Assembly (NCBI GenBank): GCA_029945375.1
Contig: CM057061.1
Coordinates: forward strand, 2,356,001 to 2,420,000
Direction of reading: 5' to 3'
DNA: 64,000 nucleotides
Source of the DNA: Agaricus subrufescens
Lineage: Eukaryota > Basidiomycota > Agaricomycetes > Agaricales > Agaricaceae
This document shows positions 35,714 to 48,459 of this stretch, piece after piece. The notes beneath the pieces were generated by a model. That model ran no database searches. It was not told the origin of the DNA and saw only the letters and a program-made list of their open reading frames with translations. Each line of letters begins with the position of its first letter. The first letter of the stretch is position 1. The position numbers and the translations under genes are program-made.

Positions 35714-38527
35714 TCATACAGTACTTCCGTATTTTTTACGCTTCTCCTTCGGGATATGAAGCCAAAACGAGTATATCCACTCCGACACTCCATCCTCCGG
35801 ATCAACGAGTCGAACTTGTGCGCAGCAGTCGCCGGTCGATGTGAACATGACCAGGGTAGTATCTTCGGGTGCATGGACTTTCCCTTTTTCCAGCTGACGT
35901 TGGAGTCGTTTAAAGCAAAATGTACATGGAGAAGTGGTCGCCCATCCCCGAAAGGTGGTCGTCCAGTCGTCAACCTTGTCCTGAGAGGTAGTTGTCAAAT
36001 CACGACCCTCTCTTACCTCCCACTTGCCTTCGCGTTCATGCTGCACAACATTAATTAAATGTGTGATCGTAAAGGTGAGTGTTTTACTTACTTGACAGGA
36101 TGACTCCCAAGGATCAGATAGATTTGTTACTGCAGTACGAGAACGGCGGAACCTCAACTTGACATCGACATCTTGAAGTAACTCAGAGACATCAATTGCC
36201 TCGAGAGGCATTTGCTTGAGTATACCGTGATTCGTGAGTTCAGTGCGTCGAGATTCGTCCTTAAATATACTTTCAGCGATACAGTTACGGAAGAAAACAT
36301 TGTAGATGGCTCACAAACACTACTCCAAGCAGCTCATAGAACGGAAAAGTTGGAAAATATATATCGAAAATGGTGGCCAAGGTACGAATGCAAAACACGC
36401 TCTGGAAGGTTGAAGATTTTTGTTTCATCCCGCTGACAATGCTTCCAGTCGCTAGTCTATGCAAATTTGACCTCATGTCATCATCACTCCAGCCACCTGC
36501 CTGCCCGGCCGACCAGCTAAGCGAAATTCCGCCACGAGCGACCGGATCAGATACCAGCGAGCCGCACTGAATTTTATACACAGAGTCACTCGACCAGGTA
36601 ACACAGGAAGCCTCGTTTAGTATCCTGAACGCGCAATGGGCATTGAGTTGACGGGCCTCTTCAAGGATATCGTGAGAGAATTCGGAGCGGGAAAAGTCGG
36701 ATATATAGTCGACGAATGATTTATGGAAGACTTTGAGCTCGGCATTGTGGGCTTCATCGCGCCGCGGGACATACAAAATGGAGCGGAGATGATTGACTGC
36801 GGCATAAGCTTCATCCGGTGTCATATCTAACCAATTACAAAGTGTGATAAAGTTCCCATCGAGATTGTACTCGGAGGTTGAACTCCAGTCTGACGCCAAC
36901 GCCAATAGAATTTTTCGAGTGTGAGTCATCGCTTTGGCAGGAACTTTTGATAAGATTCTGTTGTATAATGCGTCAAGGAGAGCCATAGGGTGCTCCTCTC
37001 GCGACACATCGGACAGTGGGTGCTTATCGATGACGTGCAGCACATCAGAGAGCTGCAAGACCGGACTTCCAATTCTCGAGTCGCCAATATATCTGACGAC
37101 AGTATGTGCATATGCAAATAACCCACCAGCAGCGCCAGTGAGTTTCAAAACGTCCTGTTCATCGGGCCACAGGGGATCGAGTGAATCCGACTCCTCCTTG
37201 ATCTTGGTCAGCTCCCCACGAAGGAACCGCTCAACGTCAGCACGAGCTTCACAGGAATCCATCGGAATTTCTTCCTTCTCAAATACCGAGATGATATTGG
37301 GTCTAGAGAAGAAAGAAGTAATGTGGGGTTCGGGGCGGCTGGAAATCAACCATACTAAGGGAGAGGAAGGATACGTGATGCAAAGATCAGAGATGAGGCG
37401 GAGGAGCTCCTGCTGGGAGCGGTGGTCCTTGCATTCATCGAGGCCGTCGATGATGATCACCACCCGACCAGGGTATTGGGAGCGAGCTCTGTGAATGAAG
37501 GGTTCGATAATAAACTTGTTAAATTGCTTAGCCATTGACGATCTAAGGAGTGATGGGTCATGCGCAATCTCTTGTGCAATGACTTGATGATATGAGGCGG
37601 ACTTAACGGCAAGCTGGTAGGAGAGAGTAAGTATGGTTTTAGTTGCATCATCGCGTCCGTTGATGGAGAAGAAGACCGATGCATGAGGGCTCACAACGAA
37701 TTCAGGAGACTCGGCGACGCTCTGCATAATAGCTGATTTGCCAATTCCAGCAGCACCAACGACCCACAACATCTTGTTGACACCATTGCAGTTGGAGATG
37801 AAGTATATGCATCGTTCGAGGATGGCCAAACGGGTTCCGGGATGGCATCGCGGCGGTGGGTCACGATCGGAAGAATCAAATTCGGCGCCACGTATGGTTA
37901 CCTCCAAGAGCTCTTTCATGACTAGTAGGCGTAACAATTAAAGGGGGCAACAAAACAAGAAGAGTGCTTACATTGGTTCGTGGACACGTTATAATAAGTG
38001 ACTGAAAATGATCCATGTCAATGTGGGCAGGGTAATCTCGCTGATGGAATCTTACCACTCCTATCAATGAAGGTTCCCCTTGCCACGGTAAAATCACGAG
38101 CTTGATTAAACATGCCCGGGTTTTTGCCTAAAAACTGTTGGGATTGAATCGGATCTTGGGAATCGGGAAGGGGAAGAGGACCGGCGGTGTGTCCAGGGAT
38201 ACAATGGTGGTCAGGCGTCGTTCGTGCTGGATTTGAACCACCGGTGCCAATCTGGAGGAACGGCTGAGACGCTTCCGGTGTTTGGCAAGTCGAGTTGTCC
38301 GAGTTTCCTTCAGCCAGAGGCTGATTCGCAGATCTTTGTGGATCAACAGCAGCCACGGGAACGGATAGAGAGGCAGTGTTTACAGCTCCAGAAGGATATC
38401 GAGAGGACAAGGGATGGGTAATGTTGGGGCTAGGGGAGGGGGAGGCAGTCACATAATCACGACGGGGTCGCAGCGATGGCTTTGGTGAACTCGAACGCGA
38501 ACGGCGGCGACCCGAGACTCCAGACAT
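35714..38527 (-). CDS. NLR-D: NACHT-domain NTPase, intact
   Basis: Five exons in the family pattern. The head is SGVSGRRRSRSSSPKPSLRP, then GMFNQARDFTVARGTFID and the exon VTYYNVSTNQ. The long exon carries Walker A GAAGIGKS (Ile in place of Val) and Walker B IIIDGLDEC, then SRPEPHI and FHKSFVDYISD. The last exon has CTFC and EWIYSFW and ends GSTV. The final 48-bp intron (within about 36040-36090) is itself open in frame, so retained-intron protein would also be continuous. The Ser/Pro-rich head is longer than in NLR-E. No stops or frameshifts were seen. NLR-E follows in tandem 670 bp away. Confidence 0.85.
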
Positions 38528-39194
38528 TGAGGGTAGAAAGGAAGGGCGGGTCTAACTGTTGAGCACAGGCGTAACGCGCCACTTGCAATAGGTGACGATC
38601 CACAACGTGGTCGTATTGCCACTCTTCCCCCGGTTGCAGGCTGAAACAAAGAGTGCAAGGCGTGGTTTGTGTGAAGATGATCCCAAAGCTTACGTCAAAG
38701 CTTATTGGATCAGTTTAGAAGTTTAGAAGTCCGCAGAGTGCAACCCACGTTCTACTAGTATTGAACGCGTCTTTGGCTTCTCCCTCTCGTTAATGCGTGG
38801 TCCGCTCAGAAATGCGTCACCCTGTAAAGGTCCGTCATCCCAGGGTTCAAATGCAAATACCCTGCGAAGCGTTTTCCATGATTTCTCGCACTCGCTGCTT
38901 TAGTACTACAAGCTTCAATTGAACTCCTACTAGTAGCTGGGAAAACCTACACAGAATAAATCAGCGGTGGTAGATTATAACCAGCGACGGATTTCAAGTG
39001 AAGAAAACTGTATTCCTCTAGCGTGTTTGGTAGTAATAGTGATAGAGAAAGTCACACCATTTAATTTTCCGTTTATGTATGTGGTATGAGTTGTGTTCTA
39101 TACGTTCCTTGATCTTTCAAGATAGCGAGGATTCACTTCTCAAACATTGTAAATAACAACGGAACCCATTTAATGGTACGAACGAAAGTAGACA
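38528..39194. other. Spacer between tandem NLR-D and NLR-E
   Basis: Includes the repeat at 38938-39085. Presumably holds the NLR-D promoter and the NLR-E 3' flank; no clear TATA box or terminator can be named. Confidence 0.5.
38938..39085 (+). repeat. Duplicated flank, copy downstream of NLR-E
   Basis: Direct counterpart of 35404-35560, about 3.5 kb apart, which is the length of one NLR unit. Confidence 0.65.
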
Positions 39195-41805
39195 TCATAC
39201 AGAACTCCCGTACTTTTCACGCGTCTCCCGTGGGATAATGCACCAAAACGAGTACGTCCACTCCGCCGTATGATCCTTCGGATCTACCAGTCGGACCTGT
39301 ACACAACAGTGCCCAGTGGAAGTAAACAGAGCTAGGGCAGTATCGTCAGGAGAACTACCACTCCAGTTTTGCAACTGTTTGTTAATTCGGGAGGAGCAAA
39401 ATGGACAATAAGAGTAGAAGCCTTGGAAAGAGCTTTGATAGTCACCCGTATCACTGATGTTGAGGTATTGGAAGGTGGTTGTCCAATCATGGACCCCTCG
39501 TGCTTCCCAATTACCCTCGCGTTCATGCTGTATAACGCTGGTTAGCTGAATGATTTCGAACGAGTGAGCGTATGACTCACAAGACAGGATGAATTCCAAG
39601 CATCTGATACATTTGGTGTCATCGTGTCAGCCCGATTGAAGTGCAGCTTGATGGTAGTACTATCGCTTATTCTAAGCGCGGAAATGGCTGAGAGAGGTAT
39701 TTGCTTGAGTATGCCGCGTTTCATAGATTCGGGGCGCCGAAGATTATCCTGACGTATGCTCTCAGCAGTAAAATCACAATATAGATTGTGGAGGACTCAC
39801 AAACAGCGCATTAAGCAGCTGATCTCGCGGGAAAAGATCGGAATAAGTCTCAAATATTGTGGCCAAGAAACGGACACAAAAGTCGCTCTGGTAGATTGTA
39901 TCCACATATTTTATCCCATTCATAACTTCGTCAAGTGCGAGGTAATACAGGCTTAGCCGCGTCTTGTTGTTATTCCAGCCACTTGCACCATTGACTGGCC
40001 AAGAGAGCGAAATCTTGTCACGAGTCACGGAACCACTTCTCAGGCGGCCGTAGTCATATCCACATTCAAGAATACTTAACTCGATGCCGTGGGGAACCTT
40101 GTTCAAGATTCTGAATGTGCATTTGGCCGCAAGTTGGCGGGCTTCTTCACGGATATCAGGAGAGAACTTGGATCGGGTATAGTCGCATATATAGTCGATG
40201 AATGATTTATGAAAGGCCTCGAGCTTGCCTTCGTGGGGTTGGTGACGTCGAGGGAAATGCAGAATAGAACGTAGATGGTTAAGGGCGGCGTATGCTTCAT
40301 CGGCTGTCATACCCAACCAGTTGCACAGCACAACGAAGTTCCGAGCAATATGAATGGAACCCTGACCCAAGTTCCAACCTGACGCTAACGCCAATAAGAG
40401 TTTACGAGTGTTGGGCATAATCTTGTGAGGAACCTTTGACAGAATTCGCTCGTATAATGCATCGAGTAAGGCCATTGGGTGCTCCTCTCGTGACACGTCG
40501 GTCATCGGATGTTCATCAATGATGCGCAGCACATCAGAGAGCTGCGAGGCTGGACTGCCCACGATCGAATCACCGATATATTTGACGACAGTATACGCAT
40601 ATGCAAATAACCCACCAGCAGCACTGGCGAGCTTCCAAAGGTCACGCTCCTCAGGCCATAAGGGGTCGAGTGAATCCGACTCCTCTTTGATCTTCGTTAG
40701 CTCTTCACGAAGAAACCGTTCAACGTCTGCACGAGCCTCGTCGGAGTCGACTGGAATCTCCTCCTTCTCGTAGACAGGGATGACGTTGGATCTCGAGAAA
40801 ACAGAAGTGATTTGGGGTTCGGGGCGGCTCGCAATGAGCCATACTAGTGGCGAGGAAGGATGCTCGAGGCAGAGATCAGAAATAAGGCGGAGTAGCTCCT
40901 GCTGGGAACGATGATCCTTGCATTCATCGAGTCCATCAACGATTATCAACACACGCCCAGCAGATTTCAGTTGGGAATTGTGGATGAAGGGTTCGACAAT
41001 TAATTTCTTGAACTGCTTAGCCATCGATGACCTAAGAAGTGATGGGTCATAGGTGATCTCTTCTTGGATAACCCGACGATAGGAGGCGGATTTAGCGGCA
41101 AATTGGTAGGAAATTGTTATTATAGCCTTGGTTCCATCATCGCGCCCGTTGATCGAAAAGAAGACTGAGGCAGTGAAGCTCACTCCAAGTTGGGGGGACT
41201 CGGCAACGCTCTGCATGATAGCCGACTTTCCAACTCCAGCTCCACCGACTACCCAGCGAACCTTCTTGACGCCGCTGCAGTTGGAAATAAAGTCTAGGCA
41301 TCGTCCGAGGACGGCCAGACGGGTTCCAGGATGGCATCGAGGAGGTGGGTCACGATCAGAAGAATCGAATTCAGCGCCGCGTATAGTTTCCTCCAGGAGT
41401 TCTTTCATGACTGGCGAACAAACATGATCATCAGAAGCAAAAAAAGGATGAGAGTACTTACATTGGCTGGAGGGCGCGCTATTATAAGTGACTGAAACTC
41501 GTGTCAGTCAGCTTGAAGATAAGCAATGTTGAAGTAATCTCACCACTGCTATCAACGATGACACCTGTCACAGTAAAGTCGCGAGCCTGGTTAAACATGC
41601 CCGCGCTCTTGTACGAGGACCGTAAGGATTGGTTGGCTATCTGTGGTAGATTTGAGCCGGTGGTATCAGGCCGCAAGGCCGGCTGCGATGCTGGCAGGGG
41701 CAGGTTTTGTCCAGGGGTGGGGACCTCATAGTCACGGCGCCGTGGTGGAGATGGCTCTGGGGACCACGAGCGTGGGTGGCTCCGGTGCGGCGGGCCCTCA
41801 GACAT
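39195..41805 (-). CDS. NLR-E: NACHT-domain NTPase, intact
   Basis: Same five-exon plan as C and D. The head is short (SEGPPHRSHPRSWSPEPSPP), about half the length of the others, and the motif reads GMFNQARDFTVTGVIVD. The small exon is VTYNSAPSSQ. The NACHT exon (39774-41408 frame) has Walker A GGAGVGKS and Walker B IIVDGLDEC. The last exon has an insert before CPFC (QYLNISDTGDYQSSFQG), so the C-terminal domain is longer than in its sisters, and ends GSSV. All frames are open. Confidence 0.85.
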
Positions 41806-42733
41806 CGAGGAGAGGCGGGGATAGACTCGCTAGCAGACCACACAGGTGGCTTATGAGCAATACATCGGGAATCATTAATTGGATCATTTCCCACAACCGG
41901 AGATTTAAATGAAATCGTGACAGCTGAACTGGCACATTCTTCACATCCAGAGCTCTACCACATAGGAAAATATGATGCGGAGTTCCTCGGAGTAGTGAAT
42001 GGGATAGTGGTGTAAGTCTGGTTTAAAGCTACTTCGGATTGGTTTATACCAAAGGGATGGTAGCGTATTTGAGGACAAGGCCACGTACTGACGTATTGTG
42101 AAAGTGCTGATCAAGGGAAGATCCGATTTCTCACAAATCACGTTCTAATCAATGCTGGTCTCATATCGTTGAATGCTCTGTGCTGTCTTCCCATTTGTGG
42201 CTTTCTCAGAGATGCAGCATACTCTGCAGACCGCTCAATCCCAGACTCAACAACAATGAACATCCCAGGTTTGAAGAACAGTCCGCGACAATCAGTGTTG
42301 ACTAAAAAGCATGCATTAAACAGTGGTCGGACAGTATACAGTAGTGTATTCAAAGAATAAAGTCGTCTTTAGTCTCATAAATTTTGAGGTATCATAGCTT
42401 GATGTCGAAGATGATACTCCATCCAAGAAACAGGTAAAACTTCATTTTTGGTTAGGATCCAAGATAAGAAATGTTTTAAGAGACTTTAATCTCTCACACC
42501 ATTATTAGACACTAGCTATCCTGACACATATAAAAAGCACAACACTGATATGAGTGGCTATCGAGCGAGCTAACACTTCAAAAATAATCTTGAGGCTATG
42601 TACCGGCGGCCTCATACTCCACAAGAATGATCATCATTTTTAGCCTCTCCCTCCGAGTCGGCAGGTTGAAACAAACGAAGCATTATAAAGAGATGGAACT
42701 AGCGCAGGGACTTCTCAACGAAATTCCAAAATC
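41806..42733. other. Intergenic region between NLR-E and membrane protein 2
   Basis: Divergent promoters are expected here. Only short frames; nothing else recognised. Confidence 0.45.
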
Positions 42734-44575
42734 ATGACTGGGCCAGCAGAAATCCTGTACGCATTGACCGATGATGTCCCTTCGTGTCCGGTACTCACGT
42801 CCAACCAACAGCCATGGGCCAATGCTTATTGGCACAATGATCAACATTCTTTTATATGGTATCATGATTGCCCAGGTGTATATCTATTATACAACCTATC
42901 GACGGTGAGCTGAGACGGTTATTGGGATCAATATTACTCACAACACAGTTTCACGCAGCGACAGGATCTTCGTCAAAACCTACGTAAGTCCTTATTCGGC
43001 AGCACAATGCACATTGGTGTCACGGGTGTCGTTGAAATTCCACTACGTCACTCAGGTTTTTGCTCTCCTTCTAATTGACGGTATCAATACTGCTTTTGAC
43101 ATTGCGTTCATTTATTTGTGTTTGATACCACACTTTGGTAAGTCCAGTCTGATACCGGAACACTTATGAATGGTTCAACTGCAAAATGACTCACGTACTT
43201 CAATGTAGGTGATGTCAAATACTTGGCAATCGCAAACTGGAGTATGTCACTATCCCTCTCTGAAAATTGGCTCGTCTGACCTATGTTGGTAGCGGCAGAA
43301 ATATGTGATGGTTCATAATTCTAAGGATACGACATACCACTGACTTGTATCTCCATGTAAATGTAGCTCCTGCATCAACGGTAAGCCTCCGAGTCCTCAC
43401 ATGGATGATGTATATTTGCTTAGCTAAATACTTATATTTCGATATCAAGGGCGTGATCACGTTGATGGTTCAACTCTTCTATGCGTGGCGAATTCATGTA
43501 CTTACAAAAAACTGGTTTCTGGTGGCATTCGTAGCTTTACTCTCCGTTACATCTGCAGGTATGCTGATTTTCTCGCGTCCTGACTCCTCCTTGCTCATCT
43601 GAATCCTGAAATTGTAGTATTTGCCATGCTCTCAACCTGGGAGTCGGTGGTCAAATATCCAGAAATAACTAGTCTCCCAAAAATCAAGGTAACTTCATAC
43701 CGTTCCACACTCACTCTCCAACCACTCATAAATAAAGCCCGTCGCAATCGTCTGGTTGACCTGTGCGGCCGTTGCTGATATTGTGATCACTGCGATTCTC
43801 GTATGGCATCTGTGAGTAACATACCGAATATAACGTAGTTCTACACTCATCTTCACGCTAGGGTGAGATATATTTCTTTTCCATTGACAAGATGTACTAT
43901 TCAAATCGTATCTAGCGAAAGCACAGAAGCGGATTTCAGAGGACAGATATGATGATCAATCGTGTCATCCGAGGTGAGTTAGATATTTACTTCGAGAATG
44001 TATGACTTACAATGACTGTTTACAGTGACCATGCAGACAGGTCTCGTTACCAGTGTCGTAGCAACAGTCGATCTGATACTTTTCCTCAGCAGCGTAAGCC
44101 CACTCGATTCTCTACACACTTAGCCTTGACTGACCATTTTATTCCTTCCCTTAGCCGTCCGGAGCGTAAGTGCAGTATATCGTTAATGATGAAACCCGAG
44201 GGTTTAGCATTAACAGACACATGGCTTTCTCACTGATCCTCTGCAAGCTATATTCCAATTCTCTGCTTTGTAGTCTCAACTCGCGAGGTGGATGGAAATA
44301 TGGCGCTGACGTGACCACGCAATGCAGCATAAACGAGTTCCACTGTGAATCTCAACCATCTAACGGGCAAGTCGGCGTTACGACCTCTCAACCGTCGACG
44401 ATAAAGGTATAGATCTCGTTGCTGTCCTACTCACATTGTAATTGAGAGAGGTGTTGACGTTTAGCTGGAAGCCTCCCTTGATTCTGTGAAGATACCCAAA
44501 ACGGGGGTACTAGTTCATGTAGCATCTCGACAGGTGCAAGAAGTGGTATTGCCTGAAAATGATCCCAAGGTTTAA
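42734..44575 (+). CDS. DUF6534-type multi-pass membrane protein 2
   Basis: Paralog of the gene at 33153 with the same exon borders. The start MTGPAEIL joins to HGPMLIGTMINILLYGIMIA and QVYIYYTTYRR; then come VFALLLIDGINTAFDIAFIY, GVITLMVQLFYAWRIHVL, WLTCAAVADIVITAILV, the FQRTDMMINRVIR loop, GLVTSVVATVDLILFL and SLILCKLYSNSLLCSLN, followed by a polar tail ending at 44575. Six to seven membrane helices are predicted by eye. Function of the family is unknown. The two copies bracket NLR-D and NLR-E. Confidence 0.75.
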
Positions 44576-45110
44576 GCCAAGGTTTGGTTGGGTTTGTTTA
44601 GAGGTTCGAAGTTAGGTAATTTGAAGTACTTATGCCCCACCAAATACTATGCACAGAATATGTAGTTCCACATTAGTGACCAATATGATTTTGGGTAGTT
44701 CAATGTTCAACTCGTTCACAGGTCAACACATTATCAATGATAAGTATATAATTGATGGACGAAAAATTGTGCCACATACTGCTACGCCCATACGACAGTG
44801 AACTTCAATCAACAGTATGAGACAAGATGGAGCCTCCACCACAATATGCGTGCGTAATGCATTTCCCCGGGAGGTGGAAAATACCTAAGGTCTCCTGCGG
44901 CCGAAAGCGGTACTGATATGCTAACCTTGTTTGCGATACCAGTACCTTGCCCCACCAAACAAAAAAAAGATGGAAGGAATGACGCATTCGAGGTTTTTAA
45001 TCACTGGCAGGGTAATCAAATTATTTCCCATAGGTCACGCTTTGTTCAGAACGTGCCTTCGTCACATTGTCTTTTCTCCCTCTTGTCCATAGTCAGGCAT
45101 TCGCTCAAAG
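44576..45110. other. Intergenic region
   Basis: Separates membrane protein 2 and the second F-box gene, both on the plus strand. No feature recognised. Confidence 0.45.
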
Positions 45111-46489
45111 ATGCATGACATTATAAAGGGCACTCATTCCAAGGCTGAAAGGCAATTACCCTCCGAGGTGTTTTCCATCGTTTTTCAATACGCATGCCCG
45201 ACCCCAGATATATTCACCAATGAACCCATTCATATGCCGACATTTCACCTCGTCTTACGCTTGGTCTCGAAACTGTGGTACGACATAGTGCAGTCAACAC
45301 CTCAATTATGGACCTCCGTTATCCTATTGAACCTGTCCGACGAAAATTTCCATACCAAAGGGCAATTCCTGAAACTTTGCCTTGACAATTCAGGCGTTCT
45401 ACCGCTTACCTTGTCTTTTGAATATGACGAGGAGCCGAAGAACGTTGCCGGGTTCATCTCTCCCGTCGTTGATGCGACTTTAGTGCACAACCTACATCGA
45501 ATACAAGCTCTCCGAATTATTCAACCTCCTCGAAGCTGGCTAGGAATTTTCAATCTAGAGATGGACGAGCTTACGACGTTGTACATCGAGAAACCCCGAC
45601 TCAAACTAGTTACGCTGCCGCTCTACGAATGTGATACCCGTTTTTCTTTGCGTAAGTCTGTCATTGTGAATTGAATCTATCTCATCTACTCATTTACCTA
45701 ACCCCAGTCACACATGTGGATCTGGCCAAAGTGCCTATCGACTTTGCCATCGGGACCCTTCTTCGATGTCCCAACCTAATCGATTTTGCATGCTTGGACC
45801 CCTTAACTGCTCAAATCGAAAACCCTCGTACTCTACTCGCATCCCCCTTTGTTCTAAGCCATCTCTCAACGTTTACGTGGACCACCACTCTCATCGAAGG
45901 CAACAATCTCGATTGGGATGTTGCACTATTCGAGCACATCAACTTCCCCGCTCTCAAGAGGTTCAATTGGTGGTTCGGGAAAGGATTAACATTGAGACAG
46001 GCAAACACAACATTCAGGCAACCCTTATCACGATTCCCCAAATCACTAACCATTATCCAACTTGGTGGAGTCATGACCCATACCGTGGTTGATCTCCTCG
46101 GGTTCCAGATGTTTTGTCCACTCTCTAATGTCCATCAACTGCGGTTTATGTAATGCAGTACGTATTTTGTTGAAGATGCTTTCTATGAGCTCTCGCAAAA
46201 GGAATTCCGAGACGACTTCCTATTTCCTAACCTCACATCTATAATGTTGGATTACCGGACGAGGGAAAGGTGGAGAGAACCCTGGACGGAGTTTCCTTGT
46301 TCGAGTGGAGACGAGATAGTGAGGATGCTACAAAACAGGGCTGGGTTGATAAACGAGTTCATCGCGACAGTGGACTCGGCCTACTTGACGACGGGGTGGA
46401 GCAGGGAAGTGTGGCGTACTCTTATTGATCTCAAGGTGAATGGGTTAAAACTGACGATAATCGAAGACGGAACTCCAGTCGCTCTTTAA
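45111..46489 (+). pseudogene. F-box protein 2, broken paralog of F-box 1
   Basis: Aligns along its length with F-box 1: RQLPSEVFSIVFQYACP, FHLVLRLVSKLWYDIVQSTP, FLKLCLDNSGVLPLTLSF, QPPRSWL, PIDFAIGTLLRCPNL and the ending LTIIEDGTPVAL. A gap at 45652-45707 can be bridged as a GT-AG intron, but F-box 1 has coding sequence there, so it may be decay instead. At 46151-46153 an in-frame TAA replaces the His of LRLLHCSIEF in the paralog, while the same frame continues open to 46489. The product would lose about a quarter of its length. Either a recent pseudogene or a truncated protein. Confidence 0.75.
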
Positions 46490-46629
46490 GTGACCTCAAG
46501 TGAACTTAGGTAGTTGGCCTCAATTTGCATTCGACATGGTGGATCTTCTATGTGTAAGGACAAGGCAACAAGGGTGTACTACCTTAATTGACATGAGCCG
46601 CTCCTACACCGTGTTTTTTTTCTACGCAA

Positions 46630-48390
46630 TCATACTTCGACTATTTTATCATCCTCGTCCTCCTCATCTCTGCCATCTGCTTTCTGCTGAACCGCGACAT
46701 TACCCAAAGCATTACCAAAACCTGTCACGGGTGCAAAATAACTCGGCATTTCGATTTTCGACTCATCAACCTCGATTGCAGTAATATCTTCTCCTTCAGG
46801 TAAAGGTTGGTCAGGTTCATCTCCTTTTATAAGTTGAACTAGCCGTTCTATGTGTTCCGAGACCTATCAAAGGAAAAAAAAATGAGCGAAAGTATACGCG
46901 CAGGAGGAGAAAGAGAAATGTACTTTATCAACCGATTCAGTTTCGTGCGCAGCACGGATAATCTGGTAGACTCCATGATTCCGTAGGTAATCTCTTCCCC
47001 AACGTGTATGACACAATAATAAGAGGGTTTCTATATGTGTTAACCGGATCGTTGGATCGCTTTCACGCTGTTTAGTTGATGGAAGGAACTGCAGGGGTTC
47101 CAAAAGCTTTTCCTGGTCCTATGCCACGAGGATTATTGTTGAAATCGAAGCACAGCATAACAAGGGGGGTGTCATACGTCAAAGTCGAATTCCTCGGGAC
47201 CAGCGAGCGGTAGTAAGATATAAGGTAGGGCGTCGATACCGGGGGCTGTCAACGTGGATTGTCCGACAGATATATTCTCGGATTCGGGACTGAGAATGGC
47301 TTTGTGGGCGGTTGCAAGAAACGCGCAATTTCTACATGCACATATGCATAAATATATGATAGAGATGACAAGTAACAATGCTTACTTGATGGAAGAAGCA
47401 ACACCGCCTCGTCGGATTTTATCTCCGTGTTCTGTAAAAGCGACAATCCTTCCTAACGGGTAATTCAATTTATCCTCTGGTTTGAGAACATCGGTAGGTT
47501 GCGGGGAAAGAAAGTAGTTCCGTCCAATAGGTGACTGAAAAGCTCCGTTCGGGAACAAACGAGAAAGCTAAAGGGGAGAATGGCTTACGACCGTTAAATT
47601 TGCGAATACATTTGCCAGAAAATGAAGTTCCCCCTTGCGTTGACGCTTTGACAGATCTTTCATATCCCCGATGGTTGCGCCTTGAACAAAGGCGTCCACG
47701 AGCAGAGGGAGGGCAGGTACCTCTGTTGGCTCGGCAGAGGGATACGGTACAGGAGCGGGACATGATGCTGATCTAGAGTCGATGGTGTATATACCATTTG
47801 GGAGTCTGGAGTCTGGAATGACCGATATTTTGAGAGAGAGAAGTATGGAGCATGCCGCCGAGGACGCGGTTAGATTTGAGAGAAGCATGGATGCGAGATC
47901 TGCGAGGATGGATTGGGGGTTCTATGTGTGGCATGAGGGTGTGTTCTGGTCCAGAAAAAAAAAGCATACAATAATATATGATACAAGAAAATTAATAAAC
48001 GCGGGCTCGGAGAGGGGGGTCACGAGGAGCGGAGAGTCCGAGAGGTTGACGAGGGAGCGAAATGCATCGTGTGCGACGTTCTTGGGCAGGATCAGAGTAG
48101 GAAATTCGTTGGATAGCGGTATGGCGCACCAGTTGGTCTCTGCACAAAAGCTTGAGATCCTTGACGATATTGTTTTCCTTTGGTTTCTGGAGCCCGCCGC
48201 CCCCGAGGCCGTCGAAAAAGATGTTCCGGTGTGGCGCACCCTGGAGAGTGTGCTGGACGAGATGCTCGAGGGCCAGGCCGCGCGCCTGGACGTTTCTGTC
48301 GCGCAGAAAGGGGACGAGCTGGACAGATATCAGCAGGAGTCAGCAGGAGCACCGGGGACGGACCTCGCGCAGCTGGGCGTCCATGGACAT
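46630..48390 (-). CDS. HGH1: Hgh1, eEF2-folding chaperone
   Basis: Eight exons (48364-48390, 48130-48318, 47970-48080, 47589-47921, 47386-47534, 47178-47331, 46924-47118, 46630-46863). The start MSMDAQLRE joins LVPFLRDRNVQARGLALEHL, then KDLKLLCRDQL, AHDAFRSLVNLSDSP, NPQSILADLASMLLSNLTA, FVQGATIGDMKDLSKRQRKG, HFLANVFANLT, LLPLAGPEEFDF, RWGRDYLRNHGVYQIIRAAH and VSEHIERLVQLIKGDE. This is the armadillo-like fold of Hgh1, which in yeast works with TRiC/CCT to fold elongation factor 2. The acidic tail is short. Conserved cytosolic housekeeping gene, divergent from SPT20 with 69 bp between start codons. Confidence 0.93.
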
Positions 48391-48459
48391 CTTATCCGCG
48401 CACGTGACGCGGGCGATATGTTTTGCTTAGTCAGCTGTATGTGCTTCCGAGCAGCCACT

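Noticed and set aside
46150..46201. Intron that would remove the nonsense codon of F-box 2
   Set aside because: Donor and acceptor exist, but the 52-bp excision shifts the frame and gives an early stop.
47782..48459. Plus-strand open frame leading into SPT20 from 47782
   Set aside because: It is antisense to HGH1 exons; the family start of Spt20 is at 48460.
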